DNA of 64,000 nucleotides from Dryomyza anilis (lineage: Eukaryota; Arthropoda; Insecta; Diptera; Dryomyzidae). The stretch's first letter is position 1, and each line of letters opens with the position of its first letter. The stretch spans positions 86,928,696 through 86,992,695 of the forward strand of contig OX638132.1 in the NCBI GenBank assembly GCA_951804985.1. Direction: 5' to 3'. Shown in pieces: positions 23,966 to 34,690 of the stretch. The translations under genes and the position numbers were made by a program. The notes below the pieces were generated by a model. It had not been told where the DNA came from, made no database searches, and saw nothing but the letters and a program-made list of their open reading frames with translations.

Positions 23966-24746
23966 AGAAAAAAAATTACATCTTATTGGGGCCGATTTCA
24001 ATGAAATTTTGGGAATTGATAAAAGATATTGAAACATGCACTAAACCAATTTTTTTATTTTTTCCGACCACTACTTCCAGAGATAAAGGGTTTTTCAACA
24101 GGGACGCTACAAAAGTAGAACGACAGGGACAGCAAACGACGCCATATTTCTTGCCGCTCTTTTGACATTTCTCTTCAGTAAGGTTTGCCATTTCATGATG
24201 GAAAGATATACGAATTCGAATTTCGGTAGTAAATTTTAATAATTTCGACTTGTTGTCGACTTGGTATTGGAAAAACCCTTCAAAAAAACCTTTGTAGCGC
24301 TCTTATTGAAAAACCCTTTACTGTGGCTCAAAGTTGGAAAAAAAGGGGCAAAAATCACTATTGTATGGTTGTTCATATTTAAATATCTCTTGAACTAGAA
24401 ACGTTCATTGATGGCCCGTTTTAAAGCTAATAGTACAAACTTTCAGAAAAAATTAAGTTGTAATTTCTAAACGTGAACATGTTAGCTTTAAATCGAGCCA
24501 TCACTGGAGTTTTTAGCATTTCTAGTTTAAGAGATATTTAAATATGAACCACCATACAAAAGTGATTTTTGGCCCTTTTTTCCAACTTTAAGCCACTGTA
24601 TCTCTGGAAGTAGTGGTCGGAAAAATAAAAAAAATAGTGAGAGCATGTCTCGAGGATCTTTATCAGTTGCCAAAATTTCAGTAAAATCGAAAAGGAAAAA
24701 TCTCAAATTTGACTTTTTTTGGTCGATTTGGTGTGGAATGGCCCAT
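23966..24746. mobile_element. GGGCCATTCCA-terminus palindromic element, damaged copy
   Basis: Ends at GGTCGATTTGGTGTGGAATG GCCCAT like the complete copy at 42,243-43,482. It shares the internal phrases CCACTACTTCCAGAGATA and its complement, AAAAATCACT and ATCTCTTGAACTAGAAA. The left end is decayed (GGGGCCGATTTCAATG). A mariner-type MITE is inserted at 24,086-24,318. Confidence 0.7.
24086..24318. mobile_element. Mariner-type MITE with TA target duplication
   Basis: Terminal inverted repeats AAGGGTTTTTCAACAGGGAC and AAGGGTTTTTCAATAAGAGC, flanked by TA (24,084-24,085 and 24,319-24,320). The host phrase CCAGAGATA..CTGTGGCTCAAAG is interrupted here but intact as CCAGAGATACAGCGGCTC at 42,400, an empty-site match. 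It contains inverted remnants of a transposase start (see 38,692-38,953). Confidence 0.85.
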
Positions 24747-26312
24747 TGATGAATTCCGTTGTTCAAACCATGATTCATTGTATGAAGAACCATTCATAAT
24801 AATAATGACTAACTACATCAATGTTATGAATGCGAACATAAATATGATGATCGCTTGGTCGAAAAAGTGTTCTTCAATATGATGAACTGTATGTGAAGAA
24901 TACGTTCATCATATTAATGAACCAAAATATAAAATACAACATATCATGTTTATCATATTTAAGAACGCTGTTCATTAAACAAAATGTCTATAAAAATATT
25001 TATTTTTCATTAATTGTTTGACGTACTTCTCAGTTCTCAAGTAGTTCTTGTGTGTTATTTCTTATATACACACAAAAAAATATCACCAAAAATTTCACCA
25101 ACTACCAGTATTCATCATATTGATGATTTCATTCATTGAACTAAAATCGTATTTTTTCAATGTTTTTCACTTTTAATATTTTTTATAACATCAAATTTCA
25201 AAAAGAAAATTGTCTCCATTTACACATTTATGTATTTATAATTCTTATAAGATTTATGATATTTAAATTAATGTGGTTTGATGAGCAAAATTCATCAATA
25301 TGATGTACATTATTCATTAATATGATGAAATGGAGTCTTCGCATAATTAACAATTAAATATTATAACTCGTATAAGAATTATAAATACATAAATGTGTAA
25401 ATGGAGACAAATTTGTGTTTGAAATTTGATGTTAAAAAAAAATATTGAAAATGAAAAAATATTGAAAATTAAATAAAAAATACGATATTAGTTCTATGAA
25501 TGAAATCATCAATTACTTACAATTACTATCAATTACTTACAATTACTATGTCATTTAATGTACGGTGGTATCAATATGATGAATCTGGTAGTTGGTGAAA
25601 AATTCATAATATTTATGAATAAATTCATCATATTGAAGACATTTTTTTTTCTGTGTACTTGCCAGTTCTCAAGTAATTCTTGTATGTTATTTCTTATATA
25701 ATTTATTTATATTAACAACTTTTATATTTATAAAAAATATATTTAAAAAAAAATCAAACAATTTTTTTTTCGAAAAAAAAAAATTATTTCGAAACAAAAT
25801 TTTTTTTCGAAAACAAAAATTTCGGAAACAAAAAATTTTTATTTTTTTCGAAAACATTTTTTTGTTTTCCCACATTTTTTTTCTCGAAGAATATTTTTTC
25901 TCGGATGATTTTATTTTTGAAGAAATTTTTTTTTTCTTTTATTTTTTAAATCAAATTTTTACAACACAGTTTTTTCGAATTATTTTTTAAAAAATTAAGA
26001 AAATTCGTAAAAAATGTGCATAAGAATAATTTATTTTGAAAAAAAATATTAGTTCAACAATATTCATTATATTGAATATTATATTAATAAATATTATGAA
26101 CAAATTCATCAATATGAGATTCAAATTCATTGTATTGGATATTTCGTTCGTCACTATGATGTTCTATAGCATGAATAAGTTCATATATATGAATGCATTC
26201 ATCAATATGTCATTTAATGAACGGTGCTATCAATATGATGAATCTGGTAGTTGGTAGAAAAATTCATTATATTTATGAATAAATTCTTCATATTGATGAT
26301 TTTTTTTCTGTG
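24747..26312 (+). mobile_element. ATTCAT-family element, copy A4, carrying a nested foldback MITE
   Basis: Left terminus lost at the junction with the previous element (TTGATGAATTCCGTT continues). Right end GATTTTTTTTCTGTG at 26,312. The word-poor core (25,700-25,980) consists of T/A tracts meeting at TTCGAA. A nested foldback starts at 25,069. The phrase CAGTTCTCAAGTARTTCTTG flanks the insert on both sides (about 25,031 and 25,664). Confidence 0.7.
25069..25510. mobile_element. Nested foldback MITE (left part, right end rearranged)
   Basis: Begins CACACAAAAAAATATCACC like the complete copy at 61,437-61,882. Its arms (CACATTTATGTATTTATAAT and complement, about 25,225 and 25,385) pair over more than 100 bp. 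The right end stops at ATGAAATCATCAATTACTTAC instead of the expected terminus. Confidence 0.75.
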
Positions 26313-27117
26313 CCCACATTATCAAAAATTAGTATTTACGACTAGAACGTTTATATAATTCTTACTAACTTCATTACACCAAATATCCAAATTTTCCAAT
26401 TTTAATATTTCCCATTTAACGTAACCTTATGGTATTTTTAAATATTCCAGCAAAAGATTATAATAACATTTTATTTTTTGACTAAAACGTTACATTCTCT
26501 AATTAATGTATAAACATTTACTTAAACAATTTGATAAATTTACACAATTTAATAAAATGTTTGCTATATTCAAATATAAAATTTCTGACATATTTTTTTT
26601 TTGGTTGTAAGTACAAATTAAAGTGTGTTTATTTTTTTATAGAATAATCTCAACCATTGCATGGTTGTTATATTGAAAACATAAATTACAAACATGCAGG
26701 TAAATTATGCCAATGTACGAGGAGATTACATACAGCACGTTCCTATTAAAACCAGAGCTAGTTACACAAACATGAAATAGTTTACTCCTCCTGTCTATTC
26801 TCTAGATAGCATTTCAGTCTCAAGTGTTAATCTCAAATGCATATATGCTGAGGATGTATATAGCATTTTTACTGTAGTAATTGTTTTTATGCAGATAAGC
26901 TGTAAGGAGCGGCAAGTGGGCTACAATGCAGCTGTCTAAAAGTGGAGCAATGTGCTAAAAATTTGCAAAAATGCATTTTTCTTGAATGTTTATTTTATTT
27001 TGTGTGCATTTTTATTATTTTATTTTACTTTTTGTGCATATTAATGTTTACTTTGTTATGTACGTTATTTAGGCAATTTTTTTAGTGGTCTTGTATGCGA
27101 TATTTGAATGCGACATA
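26313..27117. other. Unassigned AT-rich sequence
   Basis: No gene or repeat recognised. Confidence 0.6.
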
Positions 27118-27466
27118 CACAGAACAAAAAAAATCTTCTTCATATTGATGAATTTCGTTTTTCAAACCAGCACTCATTGTATTGAAGATCATATATTTTG
27201 AACACAACAATGTTATGAATTCATCATCGATTTGATGACTAAAAAAAGTGTTATTTAATACGAAGAAGAAAACTACATTTCATCACATTAATGAACAAAT
27301 ACGTAAGACAAAAAATACATATGTACATCATATTGATGAATTTTGTGCATCAAAAACTCCTATTTTTTTTTGTTGAAGAACATCATATTGAACACGAAAA
27401 TCATTTAAAATACTATTTTAACTCAATGAATTAAATCTTTCATATTGATGAAAATGTTTTTTTGTG
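27118..27466 (+). mobile_element. ATTCAT-family element, copy A5 (short)
   Basis: 349 bp from CACAGAACAAAAAAAATC to CATATTGATGAAAATGTTTTTTTGTG. It keeps the left-end phrase TTCATATTGATGAATTTCG and inner TTAATGAACAAATACG, but lacks the T-tract core. Confidence 0.7.
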
Positions 27467-28829
27467 ATTAAAATTTAATTTTTCTTATTTTTTTGGCTTC
27501 AAAGTTGAACTGTAAAACTTTGGTTAAAGTTACTTCTTTTTTGTGTTATTATCTAGTTGAATCAACTTACTTTGTTTAGTCGTTTTCCAGTTGACAGGAT
27601 GTCATATGCGATATTATCTGAAAGATAAAACAGAAAATAGAAATTCAATTAAATGAAGTTGTGCTTATAATTACTTAATTGAATTTATGCAAAAAATAAA
27701 AATAAAATCGTTAAAAAAGTGAAATTTTAATTAAAAATACATTTCGGTTTTCCGCAAAAACTCAATAAACAAAGTCAAAAGGCGTAAAGTAGAACGTTTA
27801 CCAAAGACCAACAAACAAACACATAAATCAGCCATGAGCCGATTTAATTGTTTTTTTTTTTTTTTTTTTTTTTGTAATTGTTGTTGTATAATTATTGTAT
27901 TATTCTATGTATTGCGAAAATAAAAACTGCATGGATACCTACTACGCATACGTAGAAAAATTTTATAGTAGTAACAGTAATTTGGAAAATCACACAAATT
28001 TATTTATAAAAAAAAATTAACTCTAAAAATATAGATAAAAATGCGAATAAAAAAAACTTAAATATAAAAGCAACCATCGAGTGCTGATCGACCTAAATAA
28101 ATTTTACGCCAACGTGTATGTGGATCGTGGTGCATAAATTGAAATCACAAACGGTGAAATTGACGCTGTTGATGGCATTGATCATGATGGCAAGGAATAA
28201 AAAAAAAAAAGCCAATGGAATGACTGGCTGGCTGGGCTGCCAAGTGAAAACCTCTAGAATCAAAAATCGATTAAGTGCGGAGGAAAAGTCTTTATGGCTT
28301 ATTGAGCGAACGATCGATCGATCGCTGAGCAAAACCATCTGGAAAATATTTGTGAACGATGTGGAATAATAAAAGAAAGAATATGAAATGTTTATGATAA
28401 GTAAAAGTCAAAAATGAAGAACAAAAACAGTAGAATGCACAAAAAGACAATAAAAAGAATGAAGATGTGAACATAATGAAAGTGATGATAATAAAGAAAA
28501 CGCGATATTTTAGAAATTAAATATAAGAAAAATATTGTAAAAATTATTTAAATAAAAAAAAATCAAAACAAACAAAAAAAAACTAAATAAAAAAAATTAA
28601 AATATGAAATACAAATACAAAATAAATAAATAAAAAAAAATCACTAAAAAACTATAAAATAATAAAAACAAAAAATATAAAACTCTTTTTATAGTTTTAT
28701 ATTTTTTGTTATAAAATATTTAAAATAAAAAAAATATTAAAAATAAAACTACAAAAAACAAAAAGGATAGAAATTAATATAATATAATAGAACAATACAA
28801 ATAGAAAAATATTATAAAAAATATAAACA
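27467..28829. other. Unassigned, strongly A/T tract-rich
   Basis: Includes a T24 run near 27,850 and A-rich simple sequence from 28,500. 28,090-28,350 is less biased but shows no domain in any frame. Confidence 0.55.
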
Positions 28830-28831
28830 TA

Positions 28832-29087
28832 TCGTCGTTGTAGAACGAAAAATCACCAAATACATTTTCAAAATGCCAAATATTCATTTACAAAAATCTT
28901 CATAAATCCGTCAATTTTTAATCGATGGTCTCAATTTTTTTTACAACATGATAAGAAAATGTAAATCTATTAGTTGATTTTTCAACTTTAAAAATGCATC
29001 AATTACTTTTTAAAATATAAATCAACAAACTCGAAAAATAAGTTTTTCAATAAAATGTATTTCGTGACTTTCGTTCTACAACGACGA
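28832..29087. mobile_element. 256-bp MITE with TA target duplication
   Basis: Terminal inverted repeats of about 40 bp: TCGTCGTTGTAGAACGAAA then AATCAC and AAATACATTTT on the left, with matching complement on the right. Flanking TA at 28,830-28,831 and 29,088-29,089. No coding capacity. The TA duplication points to Tc1/mariner-type mobilisation. Confidence 0.88.
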
Positions 29088-29089
29088 TA

Positions 29090-29430
29090 TATAAAATTTA
29101 AAAAATAGAAAAAAATATATTACTAAAAATAGAAAACAGGTATAACAAATTTGTAAACAAACAAAAAATTTAAATAATATATAATTAATATTTAAACAAT
29201 ATGTAGAAAATAAAAAAAGAAAATTAAAGAACAATAAATATTAAAAAAACTAATAAAAATAAAATAATATAAAAATTAAAATTCAAAAAAAAAAAAAAAA
29301 AAAAAAAAAACATGTTTTATAACACGACACAAGGTTGCCATACGCAGTAGAACGGAAATTATTTGGCCATTGTTATTATTAGCTGTTTTTTTTTTTTGTT
29401 GCTATTAAGTATTTAATTAAAAAATGCATT
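29090..29430. other. A/T simple sequence with poly-A run
   Basis: A-rich with an A27 run at about 29,285-29,311 and a T run at 29,388. Nothing else recognised. Confidence 0.7.
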
Positions 29431-30429
29431 AGGTAGAAAAGAAAAACCACAACCGAAAAGCAGCAGCATGAAACCCAACTCATTTCAAACTGCGGCAAAT
29501 GCTGCTCAAAGCAAAAAGCGCTAACAATGAAAACACAAAACTTCTGGTCATTGCGAGGCAGCAATAACAAAAACAATAAAACCAAAGAGAAAAACCAAAA
29601 GAAAAAAAATACTGCGACAATGCAAAAATCACGTGTGCACTGCAGCAACACTGGACCAGGTGCTCGATGGTGCAGAGCCGCCCGTCTTTCGGTTCGGTTC
29701 AATGAATGAATAAATGCCATCAAACACAACAAAGGAGAAAAAAACAGAATATAAAAAAATATTTTTTTTTTATTTTTTGCTCTGTGTGCAGCTCTAACTG
29801 CACTTTATGCTGTTTGCAGACACAGCCGCTACAGCGACAAGTGCAACACACGCGGGTTTGCCGGTTGCCAAGCCAACTAGTTTTACTGCACTTTAAAAAT
29901 AAAAAACAAAAAAAAAATCTCCAGTAAACGCCTGAAGGGTGTGCGCATGCAGCACGTTTCTCGCCCCGTAGCACTCCCCCTCCATCAATCGACGAACCAG
30001 TCGCTTGGGCCCAAGCCAAGTTAATTGCTGCGCGACGCTAAAAATGCAAACTTCACGCTTTCACTTCACTTACTGGTACTGGAAAATATTGCAGTTTTAT
30101 TATGATCTACCTTTTTGCTGTTTTTGCTCTTTTGAGTTTTCATTATCGACTGGAAAATTCGCGCAAAGAGCAAAGTGTGTCACGTTAAGTGATTTCCTTG
30201 GAGGGCAGTCATTCGGGTCACTTGCGCACTGGAACCACTAAAGTAAGCACTTGCTTTGGTTGTGGCATCATTTCAAAATTTATGAACATTGAGTGAGTGA
30301 GGCAGTCAAATGATGTGAACGACAAAACTTTTAGTACTGCTGCAACATATTTTGCACTGAGAAAATAAAAAGTTGGAAACATTTTGATTCGAGTGTTCAT
30401 TTTTTTTAGGGTTAGCCTTTTTTTTATAA
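29431..30429. other. GC-richer, repeat-free island (no gene recognised)
   Basis: About 29,440-30,240 has more balanced composition and no repeated words (for example CACTGGACCAGGTGCTCGAT, CCAGTCGCTTGGGCCCAAGC). Open frames are short and mutually overlapping, with no recognisable domain. Such islands could be promoter, 5' UTR exon or conserved non-coding DNA of Mical, but no signal decides this. Confidence 0.4.
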
Positions 30430-31350
30430 GCGTCCCTGATCAGAATACGATAAAGCCAACAATATATCATCTGAAAATATTCATATCAGGAAAGTCTAAT
30501 TTCAAATCCACATAATGAAACCTGATCATATCGATACCTGATTTAAAGTTTATTTAAGGTAATCTAATATGACACCTGATTGAAAATCATATTATTAGCT
30601 GTGTTTTTTTCATAATTTAAATTTGAGCCGGAACAAATTTTGTACGCAAAACAAAAACAATTTGAGCTCGATAAATCTATCTAGCTCAAATTTGTTTTTG
30701 TTTTGCGTATAAAATTTGTTCCGGCTCAAATTTAAATTATGAAAAAAACGCAGCTATTGTAATCTATTCAGGATGTTAATAAAAACCTCATATAAACATT
30801 TAACAGAGGGGTTCAAATAAAATAAGATATATGTACTGACAAATAAAAAACAAAGGTTCAAATAATACACATTTTTAATATAATTACCCCTTTGAAATAT
30901 CTCTGACATTATAAAAATTATGAATTATCACTAAGACATCATGTTTTTTTTAGAAACTATTTTTCGTTTGTTTGATATGGCTGGACATAAAATCCGTACA
31001 AGGGGTTTCAGAAGAATTTAAATATTCCTGGAATAATCACTAGTAAAAATTGTCTCAGAACCATAATCGGAAACTGATCAACCAACATGATCAGGTCATG
31101 ATAATGTATATTTCTACTAAGGATAAGAGTCTTACCCTGAAAACCTGATCTGGCAACCTGATAAGGAAAGCAACAACTGCGAAAAGCGTTACGATTTGAC
31201 TCAGGTATTGATGTAACGGCCTGTGCAGTATCATATCTGAAGTCAGGCAGACCTGATCATACAATGATATCATCCTCACCTTAATTTTCGCTTCGGAATC
31301 TTAGATTTCTGACATTACAAAAGGTATAAATTTTCAATGACTTTTTCTGT
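30430..31350. mobile_element. CCTGAT/ATCAGG word-array element with hairpin core
   Basis: CCTGAT, CTGATCA or complements occur about a dozen times in two zones (30,435-30,590 and 31,060-31,265). Examples are CCTGATCA at 30,522 and 31,251 and TGATCAGG at 31,089. Between them lies a word-poor centre with a 72-bp-stem hairpin. A candidate right terminus is GACTTTTTCTGTG at about 31,341. Confidence 0.55.
30597..30755. repeat. Near-perfect hairpin, about 72-bp arms
   Basis: Left arm 30,597-30,668 and right arm 30,683-30,755 are complementary almost throughout (shared internal phrases TTTAAATTTGAGCCGGAACA and CGCAAAACAAAAACAA), with a 14-bp loop CGATAAATCTATCT. A transcript would form long double-stranded RNA. 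Confidence 0.93.
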
Positions 31351-31404
31351 GTCCAAAAACTGTTTATGTTCTGAAAAATAGTAGTTTTAGTAAAATTTCA
31401 AATT

Positions 31405-31680
31405 AACCAACTAAATTGCTGTACCGAATTGGGTTGCGGAAGCAACTGATAAAATATTTGCAACAACCTCGTAATTCGGTTATGGCAACCTTGTTTCTAT
31501 TAATGATAACAAGAATATGGCAACCGAACTGCTGATAGACATGAGGTTGCCATTTGTCATTTATTTTGTTGATACAATAACGTACTCACTTGCCGTAACA
31601 AATCCACGAAGGTAAATTTTGACAGAATGAACAAGGCTATCAAGAGGTTACGGCAACCGAATGTTCTGTTACACGGACTA
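31405..31680. mobile_element. GGTTGC/GCAACC word array, left part
   Basis: GGTTGC, GCAACC, GCAACA, GAGGTT and CGGCAACCGAA recur on both strands. Related words appear again at 34,163-34,690, so the elements between are probably insertions splitting one array element. Confidence 0.45.
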
Positions 31681-33742
31681 ACATTCTTCACGGATAGAAA
31701 AGTTTTGTTTGAATATGTTTGAATGCAATTAAAAAGTAATACGAAATTACCATACATGTATTATGAATGAAGTGTAATTAAATTATAATCTAAATTGAAT
31801 TTATTTTTATTCACGTGTTAACATTATTATATTGTCCTGCTGAATCTGTCAAATTTACCATAAATATATTACAATACCAACATAAAATTTTAATTGCATT
31901 TAAATAAACTATTTCTAGGCAATTTCATTGGTTAAAACTATGTTTCGAAACACAGAAAATGCTAATCAAATCTAAATACAACGTATTTAGAGCGAACGCA
32001 ACGCTCGTCTTAATTCGATAATTTATCGACTGACGAAGTTGGCAATGTTGTGCAGCATTTTCTACCTACGCCATCTTTTGCCATCGTTTGAACATATTGA
32101 TGTTTAAAAACAAACAAAAAAAAGAGAAATTGGATTTAAATAAGTGTATTCTTGAAACATTCTTCTTGCATACGAAGTTGGCACTCGTTGCGCACTCGGT
32201 GATCGGCATTTTCTGCGTACGTGTCTTTTGTTGTTCGTTGAGAAAACGTGTTCGCGTCGGTAATAATTTTGTTATTTGTAAATTAAATAAATATATAAAT
32301 TGTGTTACAAAAAGTACAAATAGTAACAGTATTATACTCTGTAGTGCAGTATATAATTTCTGAAACTAATGTGAAAAAACCACAAATAATAATCTGTGTT
32401 TCGATTTTCAAACACAATTTGGCATGTTTTTTTACAAAAGCCTCCGTGAATTCCTTGCCTACGCTATGTGCTGTGCTGAGATCAACAATATAAAGCGAGC
32501 CTTTGTCCAGCTGAATCTGTCAAATTTACCATAAATATATTACAATACCAACATAAAATTTTAATTGCATTTGAATAAACTATTTCTTGGCAATTTACTT
32601 GGTTAAAACTATGTTTCGAAACACAGAAAATGCTAATCAAATCTAAATACAACGTATGTTCGCAACGATAATTTATCGACTGACGAAGTTGGCAACGTTG
32701 TGCAGCATTTTCTACCTGCGCCATCTTTTGCCATCGTTTGAACATATTGATGTTTAAAAACAAACAAAAAAAAATAAATTGGATTTAAATAAGTGTATTC
32801 TTGCAACATTCTTCTTGTATACGATGTTGGCACTCGTTGCGCACTCGGTGATCGGCATTTTCTGCTTACGTGTCTTTTGTTGTTCGTTGAGAAAACGTGT
32901 TCGCGTCGGTAATAATTTTGTTATTTGTAAATTAAATAAATACATAAATTGTGTTACAAAAAGTACAAATAGTAACAGTATTATACTCTGTAGTGCAGTA
33001 TATATTTTCTGAAACTAATGTGAAAAAACCACAAATAATAATCTGTGTTTCGATTTTCAAACACAATTTGGCATGTTTTTTTACAAAAGCCTCCGTGAAT
33101 TCCTTGCCTACGCTATGTGAGGTGCTGAGATCAACAATATAAAGCGAGCCTGGATCGTCTGCTTTAGCGTCTGCTGGTGCAATTGTGCATTTATTGATGC
33201 TGTCACTTGTACTTGCAGTTGCAACCGAATTATTAATTTATGCATTAAAAAACTTGTATATGAATGCAATTATTATAAATTCCCACTGTGTATGTTTAAA
33301 GATTTTTAATAAAAAAAAACAACATTTTATTTTATTTTCTGGATTTTTTCCAAAAATATTTAAATATGTTTCTATGCAAACATACTACTTTTTGAACTGA
33401 AACAACTGATATGTTTCACTGGAAACATATTTATATTCAGGTCGTTCAAAATCATGTTTTATTTTGAACATATTTATGTTTCGGTTCAAATTTTTATTTT
33501 ATTTGGATGTAGTAATTATTATGTTTCCATTAGAACATACTCCATTTTAAGGGGCAACATTAAAATGTTTCCGGGATATTATAATGTAAGTCAGAGCTCA
33601 TTCCAACACTGTTCAAGTCTCAATACAACCCTGTTTACAAATGATTTATCAGTCAATTATTTATTATGTTTACATAAAATTCCAACCATACATATTAATG
33701 CCTGCAAAATTATGTTTGGGAGAGCCCTTTTTTGCAGCGTGT
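31681..33742. mobile_element. AACATA-word element with tandemly duplicated core
   Basis: Right end GGGAGAGCCCTTTTTTGCAG CGTGTG at 33,742; a shortened inverted copy starts CACGCTGCAAAAAA at 52,320. AACATA/TATGTT words crowd the right zone (33,360-33,720) and are sparser on the left. The core is a 671-bp unit present twice (31,840-32,510 and 32,511-about 33,150), with few differences including a roughly 20-bp deletion in unit 2. The left boundary is uncertain. No transposase. Confidence 0.65.
31840..33150. repeat. 671-bp direct tandem duplication
   Basis: CTGAATCTGTCAAATTTACC starts each unit (31,840 and 32,511). Both units carry GTTGGCACTCGTTGCGCACT, GTGTTCGCGTCGGTAATAAT and end TAAAGCGAGCC. 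The open frames 32,088-32,363 and 32,779-33,012 are the same shadow frame in the two units. Confidence 0.92.
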
Positions 33743-33779
33743 GGTTATAGTAAAATATGGTACGTTATAGTAAAATAAG

Positions 33780-34161
33780 GAGTGGAATCGCTTAAGTCGA
33801 TACTCGACAATCGTTTCAACGAGAGCTGTGAACGATATCGTCTGCTCGATTGCAGATTCTTGCTTCACGTAACTTTTAAGCGATACTATCGTTTTGATTC
33901 TAGTTTTCTTTACTAAACTTTCCGCTAAACATTTTTTTTTGTTTAAATTGTATGTTTTGAACTCTAAAATAATTTTGTAATACATTTTTTTTTTATCGAC
34001 ATGCTATTTATTAAAAATTTTTGTCAACTAACCCAAAACAAAAATTCAATGAAAACGATACCTCAAGTGATGTCGACATTCGATAGCGTTTAGAGATACG
34101 TTAAGCAAAAACTATAGAAAAACTATCGTTTTTATTCGATATCGAGTTACGCGATTCCACT
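33780..34161. mobile_element. CGATA-word element with AGTGGAATCGC termini
   Basis: Inverted ends GAGTGGAATCGCTTAAGTCG (left) and GAGTGGAATCGCGTAACTCG (right, complement). CGATA or TATCG occurs about eleven times in 382 bp, mostly in the outer thirds. The middle is A/T tracts. No coding capacity, no clear target duplication. Confidence 0.7.
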
Positions 34162-34162
34162 C

Positions 34163-34690
34163 AAGGTTACAACAACTGTATTTCGGTTGCATCAACGAAC
34201 AGTTGGTTTGATTAACCTCAAGAATAGGAAGTCGGGCAACTTGATCAAGATTTCAATTTTAAATAACGTCATATTTTTAATGAAGTCTGATATGGTAGCA
34301 TTATCATGGTAGCATTATTATTAAATTTCGAATCGGGAAAAACTGCAACAAAATAAATAATTAAAAACATCTAAATATTAAATATATTTGCGCATAATCA
34401 TACTCACAGGAAAATTCTCTTTTATTATGAGGTTGGAGGAATGAAAAAGTTAGTTGTACCAACTAACTTCATTCGGAAAAATCGAAGGGTTTACAAATTT
34501 GCTGGCGGAACTGCCATATTAGCCTATACACATGAAATATTAGTCTATACACACTCCTAACTGTTCTAAATCTGTACTAAATTGTTCTAAAACAGTTCGA
34601 AATTGGTTGCAGTACAAACTACCGACTAAGCTGTTGCGAAAACCGAATAAGTTGGTTGGGCAAAGAGTTAATTTGCATAACAAATCTCTA
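34163..34690. mobile_element. GGTTGC/GCAACC word array, right part
   Basis: Words such as CGGTTGCATCAACG, CAGTTGGTTTG, GGGCAACTTG, TTAGTTGTACCAACTAACTT and AAGTTGGTTGGGCAAAG recur. Candidate terminus CTATTCTGTGTGTAG at about 34,700. Confidence 0.4.

Noticed and set aside
23976..24191. 71-codon frame starting MANLTEEKCQKSGKKYGVV, also at 38,848 on the other strand
   Set aside because: It resembled a possible zinc-finger start (CCPC), but both copies are read out of the palindromic arm and terminus of a mariner-type MITE and run into unrelated sequence. The shared wording is repeat identity, not a gene.
32088..33012. Repeated frame LNKCILxTFFL... in two tandem units
   Set aside because: Identical because the DNA is duplicated; the frame is Cys/Val-rich with no domain, and the related copy at 52,320 lacks it.
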